The notes beneath the pieces are model-generated. The model saw only the letters and a program-made list of their open reading frames with translations. It was not told the origin of the DNA and did no database searches. Shown piece by piece: positions 34,244-42,015 of a stretch of 42,020 nt of DNA. Positions within the stretch are counted from its first letter, which is position 1; the number at the start of each line of letters is the position of its first letter. Source of the stretch: DASZHA01 sp035938265. Lineage in GTDB: Bacteria > Chloroflexota > Dormibacteria > DASZGP01. The stretch spans positions 1 through 42,020 of the forward strand of contig DASZHA010000003.1 in NCBI GenBank assembly GCA_035938265.1, given 5' to 3'. The position numbers and the translations under genes are program-made.

Positions 34244-36619
34244 TCAGGCGCGAGGCAGAGCGTCGATCTCGGCTTTAAGCGAGTGGAGGATGCGTGCCTC
34301 CGCGGCTGAGACCTCCTCTCCAGTGAGGGTGCGATCGCCCGCCTGGAAGGTCAGTCGGAACGTCAGACCCTTGCGGCCGGGGTCCACCTGGCGCCCGCGG
34401 TATTCGTCGTACAAGTCCACGCTGCGCAGAATAACCTCAGACACGCCCAATATCGTATTAATCGCGTCACGCGCCGGGGTCAGCTCGGGCACCGTTATGG
34501 CCAGGTCCCGCAGTACGGCAGGGTGCCGCGAAACCGCCTCAGCACGTGGCAGGCGTGGATTGGCGGCCACCGGCTCGAAGTTCAGCTCGGCGACGACAAC
34601 GATGTCGCTCTCGAAGCCGGCGGCGATCTCGGGATGCAGCTGACCCAGGGCGCCGGCCTCCTGGCCCGCCAGCCTCAGCCGCAGGCTGCGCCCAGGATGC
34701 AGACCAGGAACCTCCACCTGCTCAGACTCCAGCTCGATTGAGGACAGTCGCCCGACCAGCATCTGCAGGGTGCCCTTCAGCTCCAGCAGGGCCGTCCGCA
34801 CCGCGGCCGGCGACACCTGCGGGCCGGAGGCGCCGAGGTGGATGCCAAGACCGAGGAGCCGCGGCTCCTCGGGAAGCTCCCCCGCCTCCCGGGGCCAGAA
34901 GACGTGGCCCAGCTCGAAGACGCGGGCCCCCGGTGCGCCGGAGGCGGCGTTGTGCGCCAGCACCCGGGCCAGCCCCGGCAGCAGGGTGGTGCGCATCGTG
35001 GACTGGTCCGATGCCATCGGGTTGGCCAGGCGCAACCGGGTGGTCGGGAAACTCCCAACCCGGGGCTCGTCGGGGGCGACGAACGACTGGACGATCACCT
35101 CGTCGAAGCCCGCGCCCACGGCGATATCCTTGGCCGCCCACTCGACGTCAGGCGCTGGCATGACCCTGGCCACCGGCAGACGGCGCCCGGGCAGGGTGCT
35201 GGGGATCGAGTTGTAGCCGCGCAGGCGACCGACCTCCTCGACCAGGTCCACCGGCTCCTTGACGTCAAGGCGGTAGGGCGGCGGGGTGGCCCTCAGCCCC
35301 GGTTCCGCTGCCTCCACCTTGAAGCCCAGCCGCCGAAGGTCGCGCTCAACCTCGGCGTCGCCGACGGCGTCGCCCAACACCTCGCCGACGAACCCCGGGC
35401 GCACCGCGATCGGCTGGTTGCGCATCGGGTGGGCGTAGACCTCGGCCACCTCCGCGGCAGGTCCGGCTTCGGCGATGTCCTGGAGCAGCTCGACCACCCG
35501 TCTCGACCCCATCGGGACCAGCTCCGGGTGCAGCTGCTTCTCGAAGCGAGTGGACGCGTCGGTGCGCAGGGCCAGCTTGCGGCTGGTGGCGCGCACGTTG
35601 GTGCCCAGGAAGTTCGCCGCCTCGACAACGACCTTCGAGGTTGTCGCCGACACGGCGCTGTCGAGGCCGCCGATGATGCCCGCTAACGCGATGGGACCGG
35701 CCTCGTCGGCGATCACCAGCATCTCGGGCGTCAGGGTGCGGGTCTTGCCGTCCAGGGCCAGCAGCTGCTCGCCGCCGAGGGCGCGCCGGACGACGATGCC
35801 GCCCTTGAGCTTGTCGTAATCGAAGACGTGGAGCGGCTGGCCGGTCTCGAGCATGGCGTAATTGGCGGCGTCGACGGCGTTGCTGATGGGGCGCTGGCCC
35901 ACGGCGCGCAGCCGGCGCTGCATCCAGGACGGCGAGGGACCGACGCTGACGCCGTCGAGGTGACGCGCCTGGTACCGGGCGCAAAGGTCGTCGTCGAGTA
36001 TCTCCACGCCGATTGGCGACGGGCCACCATCCTCACGGGGCGTCCCATGCCAGTCCTTGATCGGCCGGTCGTAGATGGCTGCCAGCTCGCGGGCGATGCC
36101 AAGGTGGCAGAGCAGGTCAGGGCGGTTGCTGGTGGTCTCCACCACCAGGACGCGGTCCCTGGGCATCAGCTCGCTCAACGGGACCCCCGATTCGCCCTCT
36201 TGCCCCAGAACCAGGATGCCGTCGTGCTCGCTGGATATGCCCAGCTCGAGGGCGCTGAGGACCATGCCCTCGGACGCCGTCTGCATGAATTTGCGCGCGC
36301 CGACGGTCATGCCGTTGGGCAACTTGGTCCCCGGCGGGGCCAGCGGCACCAGGTCGCCGGCGGCTATGTTGGGCGCGCCCGAAACCACCTGGACGCGGTC
36401 CTCCCCCACCTCCAGCTGAAGCACCTTGAGGTGGTCCGAGCCCGGCACCAGGCGCGCCTCAACGATGCGCGCCACGACAACGCCGTCCCAGCCCACGCCG
36501 AGGTCGACGATCTGCTCCACCTCGGTGCCCGAGAGGGTCAGCGCCTCGGCCAGCTCTTCGGCCTGCTCCGCGAGCTCGATGTACTCCTGGAGCCATTCCA
36601 TGGAGATACGCAGCGTCAT
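34244..36619 (-). CDS. pheT: Phenylalanyl-tRNA synthetase beta subunit
   Basis: PheT pairs with PheS as an alpha2-beta2 enzyme. The 791-residue protein has the N-terminal MTLRISMEWLQEYIEL, a tRNA-binding EMAP-like domain (about 40-150), the B3/B4 editing region, B5 (RPGFVGEVLGDAVGDAEVER), a catalytic-like domain, and a C-terminal FDX-ACB domain (RHPAVLRDLAITVPE). The frame is open upstream to 36877, but that is antisense of pheS; ATG at 36619 matches the family start and lies 16 bases after pheS. Confidence 0.96.
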   Translation of the reverse strand: MTLRISMEWLQEYIELAEQAEELAEALTLSGTEVEQIVDLGVGWDGVVVARIVEARLVPGSDHLKVLQLEVGEDRVQVVSGAPNIAAGDLVPLAPPGTKLPNGMTVGARKFMQTASEGMVLSALELGISSEHDGILVLGQEGESGVPLSELMPRDRVLVVETTSNRPDLLCHLGIARELAAIYDRPIKDWHGTPREDGGPSPIGVEILDDDLCARYQARHLDGVSVGPSPSWMQRRLRAVGQRPISNAVDAANYAMLETGQPLHVFDYDKLKGGIVVRRALGGEQLLALDGKTRTLTPEMLVIADEAGPIALAGIIGGLDSAVSATTSKVVVEAANFLGTNVRATSRKLALRTDASTRFEKQLHPELVPMGSRRVVELLQDIAEAGPAAEVAEVYAHPMRNQPIAVRPGFVGEVLGDAVGDAEVERDLRRLGFKVEAAEPGLRATPPPYRLDVKEPVDLVEEVGRLRGYNSIPSTLPGRRLPVARVMPAPDVEWAAKDIAVGAGFDEVIVQSFVAPDEPRVGSFPTTRLRLANPMASDQSTMRTTLLPGLARVLAHNAASGAPGARVFELGHVFWPREAGELPEEPRLLGLGIHLGASGPQVSPAAVRTALLELKGTLQMLVGRLSSIELESEQVEVPGLHPGRSLRLRLAGQEAGALGQLHPEIAAGFESDIVVVAELNFEPVAANPRLPRAEAVSRHPAVLRDLAITVPELTPARDAINTILGVSEVILRSVDLYDEYRGRQVDPGRKGLTFRLTFQAGDRTLTGEEVSAAEARILHSLKAEIDALPRA

Positions 36620-36635
36620 ACCTGCACCACCAGGA

Positions 36636-37697
36636 TTAGAACTGCCGCACGAAGCGCACGTCGTTCTCGAACATGGCGCGCATGTCATCGATGCCGTACT
36701 TGAGCATGGCGATGCGGTCGATGCCCATGCCGAAGGCGAAACCGCGATAGCGGTCGGGGTCGATGCCACCGAAGCGCAGCACGTTGGGGTGCACCATCCC
36801 CGCCCCCAGGATCTCGATCCACCCCGACTGACGGCACAGCCCGCAGCCCTTGCCGTCGCATACAAGGCAGCTGACATGGACCTCGAGGCTTGGCTCGGTG
36901 AACGGGAAGTGGTCAGGGCGGAGCCTGATCTTGCGCTCCTCGCCGAACATGGCGCGGGCGAAGTACTCCAGGGTGCCGCGCAGGTCGGCCACGGTGATGC
37001 CCTCGTCGACCGCCAACCCTTCGAGCTGGTGGAACATGGGCACGTGGGTGGCGTCGCTATCGCGGCGGAAGACCTTGCCCGGGAAGACGGCCTTGATCGG
37101 CGGCGGCTGCTGCTCCATCACGCGGATCTGCATTGGCGATGTGTGGGGGCGCAGCACCAGGTTGGTCTCGGCGGTGAAGTCGGGCTCACCGGTCTCCTGG
37201 TCGGCGATGAAGAAGGTGTCGAAGCCGTCGCGGGCCGGGTGACCCTTGGGTATGTTGAGCGCCTCAAAGCTGTAGTAGTCGGTGTCCACCTCGGGGCCCC
37301 GGGCGACGTCGTAGCCCAAGCCACGAAAGATGTCCTCCATGTCGCGCATGACAAGGCTGACGGGATGGAGGTGGCCCCGCCGGGGCGGCGTGCCCGGGAA
37401 GGTGAGGTCGATAGCCTCGGCGCCGGCCAGAGCGCCGCCGCCGACCCTGAGCTCCTGGACCCGCTTGTCGAGCGCCTCGTTGATGGCGCGCTTGACGGTG
37501 TTGGCGCGCTGCCCCGCCTCGCGACGCTTCTCGGGCGGCAGCGTGCCGAGTCGGGAGAGCTCGTCACTCAGCGGCGCCTTACGACCCGTGAACCGGATCC
37601 GGAGCTCCTCCAGCGCCCGGGCGTCAGGCGCCGCCGCAATCTGCTCTAGGGCTTCTTTCTGGTGCTGTTCGAGATCCAGTCGGTGGTCGCTGGTCAA
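36636..37697 (-). CDS. pheS: Phenylalanyl-tRNA synthetase alpha subunit
   Basis: PheS carries the catalytic class II core. The 353-residue protein has an N-terminal coiled-coil (1-85), motif 2 FRRDSDATHVPMFHQLEGL, a Cys-rich segment CLVCDGKGCGLCRQSGWIEI, and motif 3 GFAFGMGIDRIAML. Its start overlaps the rplT stop by four bases, coupling ribosomal protein L20 to the synthetase. The same neighbourhood, infC-rpmI-rplT-pheST, exists in E. coli. Confidence 0.97.
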   Translation of the reverse strand: MTSDHRLDLEQHQKEALEQIAAAPDARALEELRIRFTGRKAPLSDELSRLGTLPPEKRREAGQRANTVKRAINEALDKRVQELRVGGGALAGAEAIDLTFPGTPPRRGHLHPVSLVMRDMEDIFRGLGYDVARGPEVDTDYYSFEALNIPKGHPARDGFDTFFIADQETGEPDFTAETNLVLRPHTSPMQIRVMEQQPPPIKAVFPGKVFRRDSDATHVPMFHQLEGLAVDEGITVADLRGTLEYFARAMFGEERKIRLRPDHFPFTEPSLEVHVSCLVCDGKGCGLCRQSGWIEILGAGMVHPNVLRFGGIDPDRYRGFAFGMGIDRIAMLKYGIDDMRAMFENDVRFVRQF

Positions 37698-38074
37698 GTC
37701 GCCTCGCCCTGGGCCCTAGGACCGGGGCCAGAGCGAGCAACATCGACCAGCCGGCTAAAGTGCGCGGCATCGCGCACCGCCAGGTCGGCAAGGATCTTGC
37801 GGTCTATCTCCACGCCTGCGGCCTTGAGGCCGTGAGTGAAGGTGCTGTAGGTCATGCCGTTCAGCCGCGCGGCGGCGTTGATCCGCGCGATCCACAGGGC
37901 GCGCATGTCGCGCTTGCGGACCCGACGGTCGCGGTACTGGTAGGCCAGCGAATGCATCACCGCCTCGTTGGCGGCCTTGTACAGCTCCTTCCGGCTGCCG
38001 GACATCCCCTCGGCGCGCTTGAGGACCTTCTTGTGCCTGGCGTGGGCGGTCACGCCCCCTTTGACTCTTGGCAT
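37694..38074 (-). CDS. rplT: 50S ribosomal protein L20
   Basis: L20 binds 23S rRNA early in 50S assembly. The 126-residue protein has the family pattern RVKGGVTAHARHKKVLKRAEGMSGSR, then RDRRVRKRDMRALWIARINAA, with a few extra residues at the C-terminus. The ATG has AGGAGG 8 bases upstream. In many bacteria L20 represses its own operon by binding the leader mRNA. Confidence 0.97.
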   Translation of the reverse strand: MPRVKGGVTAHARHKKVLKRAEGMSGSRKELYKAANEAVMHSLAYQYRDRRVRKRDMRALWIARINAAARLNGMTYSTFTHGLKAAGVEIDRKILADLAVRDAAHFSRLVDVARSGPGPRAQGEAT

Positions 38075-38086
38075 CTCGCGCTCCTC

Positions 38087-38284
38087 CTACAGGTAAGGCG
38101 CGACCCGGCGGATCGCCTTCTTGTCCGCCGCGCTCACCTCACGGGTGCCGCTAAAAGCGCGCTTGCGCTTGCTCGACTTCTTCTCGAGGATGTGGCTCTG
38201 GTGGGAATGGCGACTCAACACCTTGCCGTTGCGGGTTACCCGGAACCGCTTGGCGGTGCCCTTGTGCGTTCTTATCTTTGGCAT
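38087..38284 (-). CDS. rpmI: 50S ribosomal protein L35
   Basis: The 65-residue basic protein opens MPKIRTHKGTAKRFRVTRNGKV and ends ADKKAIRRVAPYL, as L35 does. AGGAG lies seven bases before the ATG. It sits between infC and rplT, the universal order. Confidence 0.97.
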   Translation of the reverse strand: MPKIRTHKGTAKRFRVTRNGKVLSRHSHQSHILEKKSSKRKRAFSGTREVSAADKKAIRRVAPYL

Positions 38285-38329
38285 CTGTTACTCCTATGAC
38301 TCCCCTCCCACCGGGGTCTGCCGCGGGGC

Positions 38330-38896
38330 CTATACCGCGGGGGTCGCCGCCTTGTCCGGCTCGGGCTTGTCGCCCTCGCTGCGCTTGGCCAGCGGCCCCA
38401 TGATCTGGCTCATGTTCTTGCCTTCAAGTAGCGGTGTCCGTTCAACGTGGGCGACATCGGCGAGGTCGTTGGCCAGGTTGTCGAGGATCTTGCGGCCGAT
38501 GTCCTGGTGGACCATCTCCCGACCTCGGAACCAGATCGTGACCTTGACCTTGTCACCCTCCTCGAGGAATTCGCGGACTCTTTTCAGCTTGGTCTGGTAG
38601 TCGCCAGGCCCGATCTTGGGCCTGAAGTTCATCTGCTTTAGGCGGTTGCCGCCCTGCTTTCGTCTTGACTCCTGCTCGCGCTTGCGGGCGTCGAACCGGA
38701 ATCTGCCGTAATCCATGAGACGGGTGACGGGGGGCTGCGCCTGAGGCGCGACTTCGACCAGGTCGAGCTCCCTTTCGACTGCGATCTGCCGGGCTTTGTC
38801 GGTATCCATCACTCCCAGCTGCTCGTTGCGCTCATCTATGACGCGCACCTGCGGGACCCGGATCTGGTCGTTGACTCTTAGCTCCTTAAAGGCGAT
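38330..38896 (-). CDS. infC: Translation initiation factor IF-3, starting at ATC
   Basis: IF-3 checks the start codon and initiator tRNA on the 30S subunit. The protein has the N-domain RVNDQIRVPQVRVIDERNEQLGV, the linker and the C-domain blocks PPVTRLMDYGRFRFD and VTIWFRGREM. The first canonical codon, GTG at 38848, would remove RVNDQIRVPQ, which is essential to the family. Upstream in frame there is no ATG, GTG, TTG or CTG before the stop. ATC at 38896 follows GGAG by nine bases and gives 188 residues, (M)AFKELRVNDQIRVP. Unusual infC start codons, such as AUU in E. coli, are known and allow IF-3 to repress its own mRNA. Confidence 0.96.
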   Translation of the reverse strand: MAFKELRVNDQIRVPQVRVIDERNEQLGVMDTDKARQIAVERELDLVEVAPQAQPPVTRLMDYGRFRFDARKREQESRRKQGGNRLKQMNFRPKIGPGDYQTKLKRVREFLEEGDKVKVTIWFRGREMVHQDIGRKILDNLANDLADVAHVERTPLLEGKNMSQIMGPLAKRSEGDKPEPDKAATPAV

Positions 38897-38937
38897 AGAC
38901 GTATTCTCCTGCCCCGGGGCGGGCCTTCCCCCGGCTT

Positions 38938-38966
38938 AAAACAAAACGGACGGCTGAGCCGTCCGT
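38938..38966 (-). terminator. Rho-independent terminator in the infC leader
   Basis: On the minus strand ACGGACGG and CCGTCCGT form a perfect 8-bp stem with a 5-base loop, followed by TTTTGTTTT. It is downstream of the promoter at 39064-39092 and upstream of infC, so it can act as an attenuator as well as a terminator for thrS. The sequence GCCGTC of the 3' arm could instead pair with either of two upstream GACGGC copies. Confidence 0.7.
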
Positions 38967-39063
38967 GAACCCGAATCTGATCCGGGACCTGAGCGACTGC
39001 CGCCGTCAGGTGAGGAGGATGGCTCCTGCTTTCCGCCGGGCCGTCTGACCCGAGCCGCTGGCG

Positions 39064-39092
39064 ATCATAACAGGTGTCGAACTCGGCGCCAA
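39064..39092 (-). promoter_or_regulatory. Promoter of the infC-rpmI-rplT-pheST operon
   Basis: The minus strand reads TTGGCG (39087-39092), a 17-base spacer, then TATGAT (39064-39069). This is the best-matched sigma-70-type promoter in the window. It implies a leader of about 160 bases before the infC ATC, containing stems ACCTGA/TCAGGT and CCCGGAT/ATTCGGG and the terminator. No T-box consensus and no leader peptide are seen. Confidence 0.65.
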
Positions 39093-39105
39093 TACGAAAT
39101 TACCC

Positions 39106-40866
39106 CTAGTCCCGACCCTGGACCCGGGCCTCCAGGAGGCGGGCTATGCCTTCGGGGTCCATCGGCCCGTGGTCGCCGGCATGCCGCTCCCGCAGGCTGA
39201 CGGTGCCGGCCTCCTCGTCGCGACCGCCGACAACACCAACGAACGGGACTTTGTGTAGCTCGGCGTCACGGATCTTGGCCTGCATCCGCTCCGGCCGCGA
39301 GTCGACCTCGACACGGAACCCGCGCCGGCGAAAGAAGTCGGCCTGCAGGTTGGCGTAATCCAGGTTCTTGTCGGCGATCGGGATCATGACCAGCTGCAGC
39401 GGTGCGATCCACAGCGGGAACTCGCCCGCGAAGTGCTCGATCAGGTAGCCCATAAAGCGCTCCATCGAACCGATCGGGGCGCGGTGGATCATCATCGGCT
39501 GGGCCATGGTTCCGTCGGCGGTGACGTACTCCAGGCCGAAGCGCTGCGGCAGGTTGAAGTCGAGCTGGGTGGTCGAGGCACTGAACTCCCGACCCAGCGC
39601 GTCGCGGATCTGCACGTCGAGCTTGGGACCGTAGAAGGCGGCTTCGCCCACCGCCTCGACGTAGGGATGGCCGACCTGGTCGAGCGCCTGGCGGATCCAG
39701 CCCTCGGCCTGCTCCCACATCGCAGCATCGCCCATGTACTTGGGATCGTCGTCGCGGAGGGAGAGTCGGAAGCTGAAGTCGGTGATCTTGAGCGCCTGGT
39801 ACAGGTCGAGGATCAGCTGGGTGGCATCGACGAACTCCTGCTGGACCTGCTCGGGGGTGCAGAAGATGTGGGCGTCATTGATGGTGAAGCCACGCACGCG
39901 AAGCAGGCCGGATAGCTCTCCCGACTTCTCGTACCGGTAGACGGTGCCCAGCTCGGCGATCCGCTGGGGCAGGTCGCGGTAGCTGTGCTGGTCGTGCTGG
40001 TAGACCCGGATGTGGTGGGGGCAGTTCATCGGCCGCAGGACATACTCCTCGTCCTCCACTCCGAAGGCAGGGAACATCGACTCCTTAAACGACTGCAGGT
40101 GGCCGCTGGTCTTGTACAGCTCGACGGAGGCGATGTGCGGCGTGTAGACGTGCTGGTAGCCGGCCCGCCGCTCGACGTCGAGGATGTACTCCTCGAGCAG
40201 GCGCCTCACAGTCGCGCCCTTTGGCAGCCACATCGGCAGGCCCTTGCCAACCTGGTCGTCGATGAAGAACAGGCCAAGTTCTTTGCCGAGCTTCTTGTGG
40301 TCCCGCTCGCGGGCCAGCTCCAGGCGCTTGAAGTAATCCTTGAGGTCAGCCTCACTATCCCAGGCCGTGCCGTAGACCCGCTGCAGCATCTGGTTGCGCT
40401 CGTCACCGCGCCAGTAGGCGCCAGCGACGCGGGTCAGCTTGAAGTGCTGCAGCGCTCCCGCGTCGGGCACATGGGGGCCACGACAGAGGTCGAGGAAGTC
40501 GCCAGTACGGTAGAGGCTGACCTCAGTCTCCTCGGCCGCCTCGCCCTCAGTCAGGATCTCGACCTTGTAGTTCTGGCCGAGCCGCTGGAAGGCGTCGACG
40601 GCCTCGTCCTTGGGCTTGACCTCTTGCACGTATGCCGGCTTGCGGGCCACGATCTCCCGCATCCGCGCCTCGATGGCCGGCAGGTCGTCCTCGCTGAGAG
40701 TCTGTCCGCCCAGGTCGAAGTCGTAGTAGAAGCCGTCCTCGATGGCAGGCCCGATGGCGTACTGGGCACCCGGGTAGAGCTCTGTCACGGCCGCGGCGAG
40801 GAGGTGGGCGGTGGAGTGGCGCAGGACCTCGAGCTTGTCGGCAGCGTCGGCGGGGGCGTCAGGCAT
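39106..40866 (-). CDS. thrS: Threonyl-tRNA synthetase lacking the TGS domain
   Basis: ThrRS charges tRNA-Thr. The 586-residue protein starts directly at the editing domain (LEVLRHSTAHLLAAAV), so the roughly 60-residue N-terminal TGS domain of E. coli ThrRS is absent. The editing domain, class II core (MNCPHHIRVY with zinc Cys, RVRGFTINDAHIFC) and the C-terminal anticodon domain (LWIAPLQLVMIPIADK) are all present. The ATG is seven bases after a TAAACT -10 hexamer, so no upstream coding for a TGS domain fits. A leaderless mRNA would also exclude the leader-operator control known in E. coli. Confidence 0.96.
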   Translation of the reverse strand: MPDAPADAADKLEVLRHSTAHLLAAAVTELYPGAQYAIGPAIEDGFYYDFDLGGQTLSEDDLPAIEARMREIVARKPAYVQEVKPKDEAVDAFQRLGQNYKVEILTEGEAAEETEVSLYRTGDFLDLCRGPHVPDAGALQHFKLTRVAGAYWRGDERNQMLQRVYGTAWDSEADLKDYFKRLELARERDHKKLGKELGLFFIDDQVGKGLPMWLPKGATVRRLLEEYILDVERRAGYQHVYTPHIASVELYKTSGHLQSFKESMFPAFGVEDEEYVLRPMNCPHHIRVYQHDQHSYRDLPQRIAELGTVYRYEKSGELSGLLRVRGFTINDAHIFCTPEQVQQEFVDATQLILDLYQALKITDFSFRLSLRDDDPKYMGDAAMWEQAEGWIRQALDQVGHPYVEAVGEAAFYGPKLDVQIRDALGREFSASTTQLDFNLPQRFGLEYVTADGTMAQPMMIHRAPIGSMERFMGYLIEHFAGEFPLWIAPLQLVMIPIADKNLDYANLQADFFRRRGFRVEVDSRPERMQAKIRDAELHKVPFVGVVGGRDEEAGTVSLRERHAGDHGPMDPEGIARLLEARVQGRD

Positions 40867-40873
40867 GGCGATG

Positions 40874-40879
40874 AGTTTA
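40874..40879 (-). promoter_or_regulatory. -10 element of a leaderless thrS promoter
   Basis: The minus strand reads TAAACT, then seven bases, then the thrS ATG. There is no ribosome-binding site in between. This matches the spacing at tyrS. Confidence 0.5.
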
Positions 40880-40922
40880 AGGAAGCGCGGGCGGCCGCCG
40901 GCCGCGGGGAAAACCTAGAAAG

Positions 40923-41189
40923 TCAGACGGCGGCCAGGCGCCGCAGTCCGGCGGGAGCCTCCTCGACGCCGTCGCAGGCATCAGCCAGGGCAGTTTCGTC
41001 GGCGGCCCAGTAGGGCATCTCCATCTGCTTCGACATCGGCAGGATCCGTCGCCGCGACACCTCCTTGAGGCGCTCGATGCGGTCTGGGTCGATCTGGCAG
41101 CATTCCCGGCTGCAGTACTTGTTGGTGGGCTTCTTGACCTGGTGGCCACAGCCACGACGGGCACACTGACGCATTGCGGAGGGAACCAT
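40923..41189 (-). CDS. Small zinc-ribbon-like protein
   Basis: I do not recognise this 88-residue protein. It has a likely zinc site, CARRGC then YCSRECC (CxxxxC and CxxxCC, about 14 residues apart), followed by a basic helix (DPDRIERLKEVSRRRIL) and an acidic, Ala-rich C-terminus. The pattern resembles short nucleic-acid-binding zinc ribbons. The frame is open to 41303, but I prefer the ATG at 41189 because the upstream part has no conserved look; no start has a good ribosome-binding site. A TTGACA hexamer lies upstream. It is 56 bases upstream of thrS on the same strand. Confidence 0.55.
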   Translation of the reverse strand: MVPSAMRQCARRGCGHQVKKPTNKYCSRECCQIDPDRIERLKEVSRRRILPMSKQMEMPYWAADETALADACDGVEEAPAGLRRLAAV

Positions 41190-41252
41190 CAATACCCCAA
41201 AAACGACCCTGACTTCCCGCTGCCGACCCAGGCTTGGGTGACGGCTCTGCGC

Positions 41253-41282
41253 ATGATGAGCGCCCCGAGAAACCGTTGTCAA
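41253..41282 (-). promoter_or_regulatory. Possible promoter of the zinc-ribbon gene
   Basis: The minus strand has a perfect TTGACA (41277-41282), then 17 or 18 bases, then TCATCA or CATCAT. The -35 is good and the -10 poor. It would give a leader of about 55 bases before the ATG at 41189. Confidence 0.3.
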
Positions 41283-41336
41283 GTCGGTGACGCAGTGCAA
41301 CAAATGACATGGGTTATGGGAGCCTAATCGCCGTTT

Positions 41337-41411
41337 CCACCGTCCGTGTGCACAACCTGTGCACCGTGGGGAGAACTCTGATCTTCGGCAGATCGGACGG
41401 CGGTGGTTTTT
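41337..41411 (+). ncRNA. Candidate small structured RNA or terminator (plus strand)
   Basis: Outer arms CCACCGTCCG (41337-41346) and CGGACGG plus CGGTGG (41394-41406) pair, followed directly by TTTTT (41407-41411). Inside are two further hairpins: GTGCAC-AACCT-GTGCAC (41348-41364) and GATCT-TCGGC-AGATC (41380-41394). The whole looks like a three-way junction ending in an intrinsic terminator. No plus-strand gene lies upstream, so it is not the terminator of a known gene. It fills the otherwise empty 241-base gap between two minus-strand genes. A small RNA is inference. Confidence 0.4.
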
Positions 41412-41430
41412 ACCCCGCTTTTGCCCAGCG

Positions 41431-42015
41431 TCAGCCTGCGGTTAACCCCTCCGCTCCCCCGTTAGTGCTGTGTACATGAAGGTGTTTCGTCTCATATTGG
41501 CGCAGTAGCAACAATTCCCTTACAGCCAGTTGCAGGAAACGGCCGCCCCAGAGGCCGGTGGAGAGGATGGCCCCGAAGAGAACCACGGCGTCGACGCTGA
41601 GGCGGCCCTCATCGCTCCAGTAGACGTCCTCCAGCCGCAGCCACAGGGCGAACTCGTCCAGGGTCATAGCCGCGCCGGCGCCATAGCCGGCCGCCGCCAA
41701 CCGGCCCACCCACTTGCGCGGCACCATGTACTCCAGGCCCGCCACCCCGGCGTAGCCGACGAGGTGAAGTAGCAGGATCCCCCACACCAGGTGGTGGATG
41801 TGGGTCTCTCCCATCGCCAGGTTGCGCAGCGGCCCCTTGCCACTGCGGATCAGGTGGGTGATTCCGCGGATGGTGCCGAAGGTCAGGGTGAAGGACGAGG
41901 ACGCGATGAACAGCCGCTCCTTCCAGGGCTGCTGGAAGTGGATTCGGTAATGGTGCCCGATCGCCTCGTGGCGGCGAAGGTGGGGCATCAGCTGATGATC
42001 GTGGCGCCCTTCCAT
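41431..42015 (-). CDS. Uncharacterised polytopic membrane protein (may be cut by window edge)
   Basis: This protein has 194 residues from the ATG at 42015, but the frame reaches the window edge, so the true start may lie outside. Four hydrophobic segments lie at about 35-56, 73-98, 102-126 and 139-165. The motif GETHIHHLVWGILLL precedes helix 2, and helix 3 ends in GAAMTLDEFALWLRLEDVYW; the HIHH, the Asp-Glu pair and other acidic residues could bind metal. I recognise the general look of conserved actinobacterial and Chloroflexota membrane proteins but know no function. The C-terminus is hydrophilic. Confidence 0.6.
   Translation of the reverse strand: MEGRHDHQLMPHLRRHEAIGHHYRIHFQQPWKERLFIASSSFTLTFGTIRGITHLIRSGKGPLRNLAMGETHIHHLVWGILLLHLVGYAGVAGLEYMVPRKWVGRLAAAGYGAGAAMTLDEFALWLRLEDVYWSDEGRLSVDAVVLFGAILSTGLWGGRFLQLAVRELLLLRQYETKHLHVHSTNGGAEGLTAG

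Noticed and set aside
36620..36877. N-terminal extension of pheT
   Set aside because: It is antisense of pheS and unlike any PheT; ATG at 36619 fits the family.
38938..39060. T-box riboswitch controlling pheST through the infC leader
   Set aside because: The conserved T-box sequence GGTGGNACC is not present in the leader.
38970..39060. Phe-rich leader peptide as in the E. coli pheST attenuator
   Set aside because: No start codon with a short Phe-rich frame is seen in this leader.
41142..41327. Short plus-strand open frame near the candidate small RNA
   Set aside because: It is antisense of the zinc-ribbon gene, has no ribosome-binding site and no coding character.
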